Part shown: piece after piece, positions 1 through 10,300 of the stretch
Position numbering within the stretch: the stretch's first letter is position 1
How the letters are laid out: every line of letters begins with the position of its first letter
Assembly (NCBI GenBank): GCA_004380135.1
Contig: QXCR01000077.1
Coordinates: 124,001-188,000, forward strand
Direction of reading: 5' to 3'
DNA from: Stemphylium vesicarium
Lineage: Eukaryota > Ascomycota > Dothideomycetes > Pleosporales > Pleosporaceae
Length of the DNA: 64,000 bases
Made by a program: the position numbers and the translations under genes
Notes under the pieces: model-generated
What the model saw: the letters and a program-made list of their open reading frames with translations, nothing else
What the model was told of the DNA's origin: nothing
The model's database searches: none

Positions 1-44
1 CACGTCTTGTATCTAGACGATGCTCTTGCTGATGTAGTCAATAG

Positions 45-1981
45 AAGCTGTTATGCACCAGTGGCGCGCCAAACTGAAGCATTTCCTCATCCTCTCGAGT
101 GCCGGAAAGCCTATATACAGCCGACACGGCGACGACCAACTCATTACAAACTACATTGGTGTAGTCCAAACCATCATATCCTTCTATCAGTCCACCCACG
201 ACACACTGCGAGGCTTCACTGCTGGAGACGTACGCTTCGTCGTCATGTCAAAAGGCCCGCTCAACCTGGTTGCCATCACGCGATTATCAGAGAGTGACTC
301 TCAGCTTCGCTCACAGCTAGAAGCGCTCTATATGCAGATTCTCTCGACCCTCACGCTCCCCAGCATGGAGCGCATGTTTGCAGCGCGGGCAAACTACGAT
401 CTCCGCCGCCCCTTGCAAGGGACCGAGACCCTGCTATCTGCCCTAGCCGATGGCTTCACGCGAGGATCGCCCTCTACACTTCTGTCTGCTCTCGAATGCT
501 TGAAGCTTCGTAAATCGCATCGCACAGCCATCAACAACACTTTTCTGAAGACCCGTTCCGAGAACCTTCTCTATGGATTACTAGTAGCATCCGGCAAGCT
601 GGTCTCCGTCGTACGGCCCAAGAAGCATAGTCTGCATCCGGGCGACCTCCACCTGATCTTCAACATGCTCTTTGAAGCCGGCAGCGTCAAGGCCGGTGGG
701 GGTGAAAACTGGATCCCCTTGTGCCTACCAGGTTTCAACAATACAGGCTACTTGTACATGTATGTCAGCTTCTTGAACCTAGAACATCCCACAGAGCAGA
801 TGGAAGAACGGCCTCGCACGAGTGACGGCGCGGATGACGAGGTTGCGGTCCTTCTCATTAGCGCCGAGAAGGAGAGCTTCTTTGAGCTAAGACGCATGAG
901 AGACGACTTGGTCGAGGTACGTTTGTAAACTTTCTCATCATTTTGTTCGTTCGTTTGCAAAATCTCCTTATTCCAGGATTGCCAGGATATACGACTAGGA
1001 TTTGACGCGACGCGTGGATCTCTGGTCAAGTGGCACTTCCATGCCGCGCGAATATTGGATCGAATGATGTGGGGTTGGGGGGAAGGGGAATGGGGTGGGG
1101 GGAAATTACCGCACTCCCCAATCATGGGTGGCCCTTGGATTTATCTCCGTGTCAGCTAAATCGTACATGGCGATTTCGGCTCACGGACATGCTTGTCCCT
1201 TTTTCGGCTTCGGACCTACGCATCCCCGATCGTCCCTTGGAAACCTCCGCTCTCGTACTCGCACTCGTTGATCGTTCTTTTTTGGTCGCTCCGGTTGTCC
1301 TCAGCTTTCGGTCCTCTGATCCGCACGGCTGGTAACTTCACATACGAACCTGGCTTGATACGTGACAGCCCAGGCTTGCGAAGAAAGGTTGGGCTACGCC
1401 CTAGGCGAACGTTGACGCTAACGGGTGGCTCCGCAGAACTTACAGCGCAATGGCTCCATTGAAGCGATACGGAATGCAGTCCACCAAGGGCGTCCCACAT
1501 GCACGGATATTGTGCCGGGAAGTCCACTGAGACACTTTCTGTACAAGTCGAGGGGTAACGTGCAATTTACCATGCCGAGCTATACACCGTATTTTGGAGG
1601 TGACTTGGAGCGGAGACGGTACGTATAAACCTCCACCTTGTCCCACATCCCTACCCTTACAGCTCGGCGGATGATCGCGATTATTCATTTCCATACTTTC
1701 GATCTCTCGATGCTTGTTTGCTGATCAGACGAGCTAGGTTGATCGACCTTTACAACAAGCTGCACAGCAATGTGCACAACAAACCCTCGACGCTCAAGGT
1801 GCATCATGAGACGAACATGACGTGCATAGCGTTGGCTTGGAGCACACCGCTGTTTGAGCTCTATGCCGTCGCGCCAGCGAATACGTCAAGAGCGGCACTG
1901 GCGCAGAGTGCGAATAAGATCATCCAATGGGTGAGGCGAGAAGAAGAGAGGGTGTTTATCATTGGCGGGGCGGTATTCTAG
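45..1981 (+). CDS. MON1: Vacuolar fusion protein MON1, 5'-truncated by the window edge
   Basis: Mon1 pairs with Ccz1 as the exchange factor that loads Ypt7/Rab7 on late endosomes, vacuoles and autophagosomes. Conserved Mon1 blocks are visible: the N-terminal longin-like stretch starting near [17 protein letters not shown], a middle block with LYMQILSTL and ENLLYGLL, and the C-terminal block with [35 protein letters not shown] and the terminal FIIGGAVF. I read exon A from an acceptor at about 44 to 916, exon B 1437-1618 and exon C from 1737 (or 1729) to the stop at 1981. The 917-1436 intron starts GTACGT, keeps phase 0 and is unusually long at 520 nt. An in-frame stop at 14-16 shows that the ATG at 53 is internal to a gene whose first exon(s) lie upstream of the window. 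It is convergent with the next gene, 156 bp away. Confidence 0.9.
1071..1102 (+). other. G-quadruplex-like run inside MON1 intron
   Basis: Five runs of four to six G are separated by loops of one to three bases, on the sense strand of the 520-nt MON1 intron. This meets the usual G4 pattern and could form in the pre-mRNA. Function is unknown. Confidence 0.6.
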
Positions 1982-2137
1982 ATAGACTTGATAGAGAGTG
2001 TTGGTAGTAGGGAACAAAGATACCCACGATGAACAACAATGCAAGCAGAATCCATGACGTCTACGTCTCCATGTATACACGTTCTTGATACTACTAGCAA
2101 TGGCACGTCCTTGGTACATGCACGTGAAGCTAGCTAG

Positions 2138-3465
2138 CTAAGCCTTGGGCAAAACACCCGCCTCCCTCATCTGCTCAAACACGTCGCTCAAACTCCCCCA
2201 CGTGTCTCTATATCCCGTCCACCCACACTCCCTCGCCTTACTCATACTAATCACCAGATCGAAGTTTCGGCCGAGTACGAATCCAAGAAACGCCCATGTC
2301 GCTTTTTCAAAGACACCCTTATCCAGGCCTTTTCGCTCTGCAAGCGCGTTCCACGCTGCCTTGACATCATCACGTTGCGACCACTTGACTAAATCGATGT
2401 GCTGCTCCACCTGATTCGGTTCCAAGGCCGGCGTGCCATGAAGACCTATCGCATCCGCTTCGACGGAGATGGGAGGTTGAGGCGCCATATCCATGGTAGA
2501 AGATTGATCTTGATGGTCTTCGCCAGTCTTGAAGATTTTCTTCTTGAGCTGCTCACCCACGCCACCGCTCTTCTCGTACACAGCAGCGAACTGGTTTGGT
2601 TTTACGTTTGTACCGAAGTACGCCGTGACTTTTGGCCAGAGGTTCTGCCAACTTTCCACGTCGCCGTTGACGACGTTGAATGCGTTGTTGGCTGCGCGTG
2701 GTTCGAGCGCTGCCCAGGCGCAGAATTCGGCGTGTAATTTCGAACTGGTGAAGGAATCGAATTTCGTATAGAAGCCTGGTGAGCCGGGGAAAGTTATGCC
2801 GTTGCCTCCCCCAGACATCTCCTTGGACACCAGTGTATAGAGAGCCAGAGCTGAAGCTAGGTTCATAAAGTTTCCCATGGCAAAACCGATGACGTCGTTG
2901 GGATACGTTACCACCCACTCCTTACCGTGCTTGGCGCAAAAGTCGTGCAGGATGTTTTGCTGGTTGTAGTAAAAGTTCGGAGGCCATTTGGAGGAAGTCA
3001 GCCAGGGTGCGTCTTCTTGCATGGGTTGTTTGGGCATGCCTAGGTGCACGCCGTATTGCTTTGCGCCACAGACGAGGATGATGCGTTTTACCGAGCTGAT
3101 GGCGCCGGTTTTCTCCAGTGCAGAAAAGAAGTTGGACAGCATTCGGCCGTTCACTTCCCAGGCATCTTCTTCTTTGCCTTGCGCGAGGTAGGCTGCGAAG
3201 AAGATGTATTCACCTTGCACGTTTTTGAGATCGGCGGCCATATCGTTTGGGGAGGATTGCAGGTCGATGTGGTTATGAATGACGTTCTCTGGGTAGGACT
3301 CTTTCTTGCTGCGAGAAAGGGCATGGATGGTGGGCCATTGTTGGCGGTGTTGACTGAGTTCGAAGACGATCTCGCGGCCGAGGATGCCTGTCGGATGTTA
3401 GAATGTGTTCGACTGATGTTGAGTGAAGACGTGCCAGTTGCGCCGGTGACAATTGCTGAAGGCAT
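2138..3465 (-). CDS. PRISE-family NAD(P)H reductase (progesterone 5-beta-reductase/iridoid synthase-like SDR)
   Basis: An atypical short-chain dehydrogenase of about 426 aa. Exon 1 (3435-3465) encodes the first ten residues, up to the nucleotide-binding turn. Exon 2 (2138-3387) supplies the rest. Joining them gives the Rossmann motif TGATGILG at residues 7-14. Later motifs fit PRISE enzymes: CGAKQYG with the putative catalytic Lys near residue 120, FYYN with Tyr near 150/151, and a C-terminal half containing FTSSKLHAEFCAWAALEP and NVVNGDVESWQNLWP. PRISE enzymes reduce activated C=C bonds of enones; the substrate here is unknown. The 47-nt intron begins GC rather than GT, contains a CTAAC branch site and ends CAG. 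The start is the only ATG just before the nucleotide-binding motif. An ATG at 3241 exists but would lose the whole nucleotide-binding motif. Confidence 0.85.
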
Positions 3466-5585
3466 TGTGCTGGATATGTTGTGATGCTCTTGGTGTTGGC
3501 CGGGTAAAGCGCTGCTGTATTCCAATATAAAAGGTATCCAGTATGCATGACGTAAAGATGCTTTCATATGAAGCTATGTCACAGTTCCGCAATCGCATGA
3601 TCGATTTTTCACTAAAGGGAATGTGCTTCAGTATACGGTGGCGAGGTGTCGGAGGACACCCTATCCAAAGCACCACATGGTTCCTCTTATGTATGCGAAG
3701 TGGGTCGAACCCAATGAGCTCTTGCCATATTCGTCCAGAGCTCCGCTGGCAAACATCTCCCAGACAAAACCTCGGCCAGATTGGTAAATGATATATATTT
3801 GTATTCGAGGCTCACAATAAGCGCAATATCGTTGAAACAAGACTTTGTTGTGGCTTCACAAACGTATGAATATGCCGCGGTACAGGTTCAGCATTCCGAT
3901 TATCAATCTCTCAACCACAACACGAATGGAGTATCTCTGGGGCAATACCAAAAGAGTACACCCCTCTTGTTCCGCTGTACGAAGAAATAAGTCTAATCGT
4001 CATAATGCGTCTGGCAACCTTTTGAGGTGCATCTTAATTTAACCACGTTGACGGGTCGTCAAGCACCGTAGCAATTGGCTAGCTTTGCGCAAGCATCGTC
4101 GCTCTGCCAGATGACAAGAAATGTATCGATACATCGCCTTCTTGTGTGTGCCAGTGTTTCTTTATGAGAGGTTGTTGAACGGTTGTGACTCGGAGCCATG
4201 ATCTGACAGCTGTCTCACATGGTGGAGAGTGGATTATCGCTGCCAAACGTCGCGGGTTGATTCGGAGGAGAGAGGGAGAGCGATCGGAGGTTGAAGTGCT
4301 CGTCACTTCGGAGGGCGCTTTTGCCAGGTGAGCTCCCGGAATTGGGTCTTCACCTCGTCTTTGAAATGATCAAACGATGAAGGGCCGGTCCCTATTAAGA
4401 GTATTAATATGTAGAATTGTATTGTAATGGACATGACATACTGCCTCCGCCATTCTTTTGTTCAAAATCCGGTAGTCTGTTGATCTTGCGGTATACCTTC
4501 TGTACGCCACGATTGAAGGTAGGTGACCGAATCAGCTTGATAGAGTCAGTTGGCGAATACATATATGAATGCGCTAAACACATGGACGTACGCGTGCGAC
4601 AGCCCAGGCCTATATTCAGCTGTCAGGTTGATTTCTTGGTCTTGATGGCAAACTTCACGCACCTCAAATAATGCGAACCACGGCCCCATAATAGATGCGA
4701 TAGTACATGCACAGGTCGCTAGCTGCTGCTATTTTGAGATAGCAGTTAAGCGCAGACGTTGCGTTGGTGGACGAGTGGCGGCGGTTATGGTGGTGATGAT
4801 TAGAGATGGGGCAACCTCGGAACTGAGGGGGCTAACGCCGTCTTCCACGTGAATGGTACAGGGACCGCGCTTGCAGAAACGACGCGACCGCGCCTGACAT
4901 GTGGGGTGGCGGTTTAGCTTCGCTCATTATTTATCTTGCTTTCACTCACAAACTCGAGCCTTGAGACATTGTCCATTGCCGCACTCGACGCGCACATTCT
5001 TTACGCTCCGCAGACATATATTTTCCCCTTCTAGAAGCCTATGCGACAGCGCTCCGGCCTGCCCGCGATCCGCCACTTCTCCACTACAAGGTCGCGTGCA
5101 GCCCCTCCATCCAGACTATCGCTGAACCTGGTTCTTGGACACCGGGACTTTCGGTAGTAGCCTGGACGCGTCTGTACTCGCTCCTTAGTGGTATAGCAGC
5201 GTCGAAAAAAAAGAGAGGAAATTAAACAAACAATTTCAACGCCTCACTTTCTCAACGTTCGACGCCGTGTCCACCGAACCACCCCTCGTCGCCCATCGCT
5301 AAGCATACATCCGGCAAGGCTTCAATCTCCCACGAGTCGCACACGTGGCAGTGAACGCATAGACTGGCAATCACTATCAAGCCTATCATTTCCGTCTTTG
5401 GCGCGCCACGACCTGCAAGTAGCCGCCTTCCGTTACCATCCAGTCTCCAAACTTTCTTGTTCCTCCATTCCCTGGCTCCGCATCGCTCCCCCGATACAAA
5501 CGCCAACTTCTTCAAGCTGCATAAACTCCGCGCCCTCCGGCGCAAGGCGAAGCTCAAGGGCGTCCTGATCAGGACCGACCCAAAC
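3466..5585. other. Intergenic region, no supported gene
   Basis: About 2.1 kb between the divergent PRISE reductase and phosphatase genes. ORFs are short, overlap on both strands and show no recognisable motif. The last several hundred bases before 5586 are pyrimidine-rich, as expected for a fungal promoter and 5' leader. An upstream in-frame ATG at 5457 is probably leader. Confidence 0.6.
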
Positions 5586-6959
5586 ATGGCCGACGTCGAC
5601 GATCCCATCTCCCCCTCTTCGTCTAAGCGCTCCCGTAGCAAGGACAGCGTCCGCTCAGCCACCACCTCGTCGCTCAACACCCCCGCTGCCAGTACCCCCG
5701 CCGCAAGCACCAACAGCCTCCTCATCCCCGGTACACCCACGACAGGCGACTCAAACTCCCAAGATGCCATTCCGTATCCCGCTTTCCTGATGTCGCCTAA
5801 AGACATCCATGGGAAATGGCTGCGCTTGGAGAATGCGCAAATGGAGCGCTTTCGCGACGCTGCTCAGGCAAACAACTCAGATGAACCAGGAAGGTGGGCG
5901 AGGTGTTGCGGGGAAGACTACGCCCTTCGCAACCGCTACGCCAATGTCGACCCATACCAGTCCAACAGAGTCCATCTTGAGGTACCCGAAGGTCATTGGG
6001 ATTACATCAATGCATCGCCTATAATACTTGAGACCACCAAGTCTGCAACACCGCTCAAGTACATTGCGACCCAGGGACCCAAAGCCGACAGCTGGTCACA
6101 CATTTGGCGCATGATCTGGAAAGAGAATGCTTCGTCCGCAGTCATCGTAATGCTAACCCAGACTTACGAAGCCTACCGAGAAAAATGCTTCCCCTACTAT
6201 CCACAATCGCCCTCCCAACCCGACATGCGCATCAACGAGCACGACGAATTCGAAGACGGCCTCATCCACAACCTCCACTTGGCCTCGTATACCCTCGACG
6301 AGGAAGCTAGGACACAAGTCAGGGAGATTGACATGACAACGGATGACGGCAGCGAGTCCAAGAAGATTTGGCATCTCTTGTTTGCTGGCTGGCCAGATTT
6401 CTCGGTGCCAGAGGGAGATGACCGAGCCGGAATGCTGAAGCTGGTGGACATTTCGCGCGAAAAGAACTCCGACAATGCGACCAACCCACGCATAGTACAT
6501 TGCAGCGCAGGCATTGGCCGTAGCGGAACCTTCATCGCGCTCGACTGGCTCATGCAGGAGCTCGAAGAGGGCGCGTTGGACGACACACCAGAGTCTGAGG
6601 ACCCTGTAGAGAAGGTTGTACAGATGCTTAGGGACCAGCGCGCCGGCATGGTACAGTCCAAGATTCAGTTCCAATTCATATACGACGTCATGCGCGAACG
6701 ATGGAGGGAACGATGGATTGTCCAGCATCCTGACGAAGCAAGCCAACTTGGCCTCGTCAGCGCTTCGACTCCATCCGACAGCGAACAGCCTGCGCTCAAA
6801 CGCCAAAAGTCCGTACACGATAGCGAAGCCCACCTATCCCCACAGCCAGCATCGTCGCCCTTGAGTAGCCATGACGCGGCCGGCTCTCCGGATGCTCGAG
6901 CACAGCTCGAAGCCGAGCTCCAAGACGCAAATATGGAATATGAGAAGGGCAAGACCTAG
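5586..6959 (+). CDS. Classical protein tyrosine phosphatase
   Basis: A 457-aa PTP that hydrolyses phosphotyrosine, probably on signalling kinases; the exact substrate cannot be read from sequence. Visible motifs are an NRY substrate-recognition loop (RNRYANVDPY), KYIATQGP, the WPD loop with general acid Asp about residue 271, the P-loop HCSAGIGRSGT with nucleophile Cys about 306, and the Q-loop region QSKIQFQFIYD. N- and C-terminal Ser/Pro-rich tails flank one catalytic domain. I prefer the ATG at 5586 (context AACATGGCC) over the in-frame ATG at 5457, because the intervening residues are basic, unconserved-looking leader. No intron is needed. The TAG at 6957-6959 is followed in the same frame by a long open stretch (see next entry). 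It is similar in plan to fungal Pyp/Ptp enzymes, but I cannot assign a specific orthologue. Confidence 0.88.
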   Translation: MADVDDPISPSSSKRSRSKDSVRSATTSSLNTPAASTPAASTNSLLIPGTPTTGDSNSQDAIPYPAFLMSPKDIHGKWLRLENAQMERFRDAAQANNSDEPGRWARCCGEDYALRNRYANVDPYQSNRVHLEVPEGHWDYINASPIILETTKSATPLKYIATQGPKADSWSHIWRMIWKENASSAVIVMLTQTYEAYREKCFPYYPQSPSQPDMRINEHDEFEDGLIHNLHLASYTLDEEARTQVREIDMTTDDGSESKKIWHLLFAGWPDFSVPEGDDRAGMLKLVDISREKNSDNATNPRIVHCSAGIGRSGTFIALDWLMQELEEGALDDTPESEDPVEKVVQMLRDQRAGMVQSKIQFQFIYDVMRERWRERWIVQHPDEASQLGLVSASTPSDSEQPALKRQKSVHDSEAHLSPQPASSPLSSHDAAGSPDARAQLEAELQDANMEYEKGKT

Positions 6960-7385
6960 TGGTTTTTGCATAGACTGAAGGAGATACGCCAGCCACGCAA
7001 GAAGAAAGTGGCATGGACATTGCTTCCTACTACAGTGCGTACATATCACACTTTCGAAGACAGCATTCTACCCGCTATCGACCCTGGCGCTCCACCTTCA
7101 TTCGTTACCTCAGGCGGCGTGCTCGAGAACGTGGACGCATCTGGCGAGATTGAGCAGCAGCAGGACGGTGCCACAGACCTCGAGGCCCAAACACCCCCGC
7201 CTCCCCCTCCATCTTCTCCCATTCCCCTCAGTATCATTTCCTCTGAAGCTCGCCTGCCCGAATCGCGTTCCCATCTGGAGGAAAGGATCCGTCTTCGTCG
7301 TATTTTACTGTGTATGGTACTTTCTTCTATTAGTATCGTTGGCTTCATGTTTGTCTATTGGGACAGTCCTAGCAGTAGAGTTTAA
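6960..7385 (+). other. In-frame 141-codon extension after the phosphatase stop, ending in a tail-anchor-like segment
   Basis: After the TAG at 6957-6959 the same frame stays open to the TAA at 7383-7385. It has no ATG near its start, so it is not an ordinary separate gene. The predicted stretch begins basic, continues through an acidic and poly-Pro linker, and ends with a charged segment (EERIRLRR), about 20 hydrophobic residues (ILLCMVLSSISIVGFMFVYW) and a short polar tail. That is the layout of a C-terminal tail anchor. It could be reached by stop-codon readthrough. It could also be reached by splicing with the weak donor GTGGTT at 6959 and the CAG ending at 7063, which would turn TAG into TAC and stay in frame. 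It may instead be 3' UTR that is open by chance. Confidence 0.45.
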
Positions 7386-10300
7386 TATCTCATGTTTCGT
7401 TTTGTCTGGTTTGTAGATGCATAGCATTGCGGATATACCCTTGGGTTGGGTTGGGCTGGGTTCAGGTTCATAGTAGCGAAAGGGATGGAAGGAAGAAACT
7501 GAAGCAACATAGACACACTTGCTTTCGCAGCAGCAGCAGTAGTTGTAGTAGTGATTAGTTGTATCGGTAATTCAAGATCCCCCGCCTCGTTGCTTTCATG
7601 ATCATCATTTCCTCCTTCCTTGGCCTCGGTGATCACGTATTCATCCTCAAATAAACTTTCAACTTTTCTTAATTTTTCGTTACAACAGTGACGTGCCCAA
7701 AACATAGTAATTCACGTAGTCTAGAGAGGTCCGCGCGTGCACGCGTCTGTGAGACGTGCAACTCGGCCTTTGCATCACCCGTCTTCCAGCGCACATCATC
7801 ACACCTACGGCCGCAACACAACTGGGCCGTTCCCGTCCCCTTTTTCCACGACGTACAAGTTCTCCCGTGAGCCGATCGCACAGCATCGGGGCCCGAAAGT
7901 CACGACGCCGCGAGCGGGCCCCATCTCACCCCTGCCATGCTCATAATCGGAATTCCGTGTTTAGTCAACGTCCTTGCCGTCGTTGGTCTCAAGGTTTGCT
8001 CCGACCCCTGTTTATCTAGCACACGGCATCGAAACTAGCAGTACGCAATCAACACCATGTCTGTAATGTGGTTTCGCCAAGAAAAATCCGTTGCATGTCG
8101 ACTAACTAATTCACCACCCCCGTACCCCTGAAGGTCATCGCTGGTAAAGAAAAAAAAAGGAGCGGCCATGGCCCGCTGCTAACGGTACCGCGCTCAGATC
8201 GCTCATTCGCTCCCTTTTGGTTTTCGAATACCGCCGGTGGAGTTGCACCGCAGACCCCGTGCACCGGTACAATTAGTCCGCGTACAATCAGTGCTCACTC
8301 AACTCATGATCAGCATCATCAATTAACCCAATGCGCATGACTCACGCCTTTGTAAGAATTTAGAGGGACAGCTACGACTGGGATAAAGGTTGTTGCCGGA
8401 TGGATCTTGGGTCTGGACCCTTGATTTTCAGAGATAGTGAGGGAAGGAGGGGCTGCAGAGTAAAGTACATGTGGGGTCTTGGTCCTTGGGCATGGCGGAG
8501 TGGAGTCATCGTGCTGCTTACTATAGCGGCTGTGATTACGAAGCATGGCTGCTTTTCAGCTTGGCGGATGGGATAGCGAAGAGGTGGGGGGAGAGGAAGA
8601 GGAGGAGAAGGGATGAGATGATTGGGAGAGCGTCATGTTCTTCTGGAAAGAGGAGAGGTAGAGAGACATGTCGCCATTTTGGTCTCCTCATTGTTCACAA
8701 GAGGAAGGGTTCAGCTCCAATGATCAGTTTGCGAAAGAGGCACAACGATTGTTACTCAGCATGCCACGGTAAGAAATGGACGAATGCAGAGAATTGTAGC
8801 GATAATAGTTGTGTTTTGCATGAGCGCACCTCACCTCATGGCTCGCATAAAAGCCGCTTCCATCATCTTTATCATCACTACCAACGAATTCCTCTCTTTC
8901 ATGGAGAAGTCTCGCTTATCGCCTGCTGCGCAGTGGAAAAACAAGTGTGTCGGATCTGTATTGGCTGTTGTGGTACAAGATCGGTGTGGTGCGACTTTGG
9001 ATTGGGGTTGGGATTTGCTGGGTGGGGCATATAAGCTTACTCTGCTGCTTTGTGGCTGATCAGATAGCGATTGCAAAGAGGTAGAAGAGCGCAGGATTGT
9101 GGGGAATGGAAGGCCTGAGGTATGCAGAGTGTGCTGTTGACGGGTGATTTGCGCATGGAGGGGCTTGGTTGTGAGATGTGGTCTTACATTGGGAGCGTGA
9201 AATGTATGAAGTTTGAGTTTCATCGCTAAAGTACGGGTAGCATCTGCCACACAAACCACTGCAGTCTTCTGGCGATTGACGTGGTGAGTACAGCGAGTAG
9301 ACATCAAAACCAACGTGCCTATACTCTTTGTCCAAGCTCTTTCCTAACGGTATTTGATCGGCAAAGGCCCATTTCTGTGTCCAGATGCCAGAAGCGAAGA
9401 GTCTAGCCATTGCACAGGATGTCGGAGAATTTGTTGTTGAGAGCGATGCGCTTGCACCAAAAAGTCAAGCGCATACGCATCTCTGATGCGCATTGAGAAT
9501 CGCTGGCCTTAACGCAGATAACGTACTCGGCGAGCTGCCCCTCACAATGAGACATTGTAACGCCCCCAGGCGTCCAGACTAGATTTCTTCGCCTGCAAGA
9601 TGCCCCGCTCTGGCATACCAAGAACCTGTAATTGACCAGATGCTGTCAGAAATTCGACAAGCTAGAGTCAGAAAGCAAAATCCCTCTTGTAAAAGCGGAG
9701 AAGCGAGTTCGCTTTGGCGAGAGGCTTTGAAAGAGCCTAGCGACATGTGAGTTGAGATCGTGCCTGTCTCAGACTGACAACAAGATCACGATGATGGAAT
9801 CCAGGCTTGGTGAGCCGCGGTCATGTTCGCCGGTAGAGCTGACTCAAACCTGACCGTGACCCCGATCATGATGCACCGCTAAAGCACTATGCTGCACACG
9901 ATTGAGTCCGGATAAGAATGTGATGATGTCGTGATGTTCGAAAACGTGCTGCAGAATGATCAAGGTCCACCATCGACGTAATGATTCCCCATAGATTGAC
10001 AAGTTTTGACGGTCCGATTATGGGGAAACGTGCCCGATGGATCTCGGACATGGGTCTACAAAGCGAAAACGTCAGTGAATTCGATGCGAATGGGCGAGCA
10101 CCGCAATGCTTAGTGTTGCGTGTCTTAGTCTCTGGTAGCGGTATTGATCAGCAGTATTGAAAATTCCTCAATGATGCGAATCCTCGAGCCTCCTGGCCGT
10201 GGATACAAGCTGCTGGCATTGCGATAGCCGTTGAAGACCTCCGCATTTGTGATTCGCCACGGCCAAGGAAACCGGCGAGTGGGTTGATCGTTGCGGGGTG

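Noticed and set aside
977..1158. Extra MON1 exon with about 60 in-phase codons
   Set aside because: It ends in a stop and interrupts the conserved DDLVE-to-NLQRNGS continuity, so it is treated as intron, not constitutive exon.
3690..3730. GGGTCGAACCC resembling a tRNA T-arm
   Set aside because: The loop lacks TTCGA, the outer stem does not pair, and no anticodon or acceptor arm fits around it.
8471..9034. 187-aa plus-strand ORF
   Set aside because: It starts at a non-ATG codon, is Arg/Cys/His-rich, and overlaps two other open frames. No coding signal.
9060..9410. 116-aa minus-strand ORF with several Cys
   Set aside because: No signal peptide, no domain, and an overlapping ORF in another frame. 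Not enough to call a gene.
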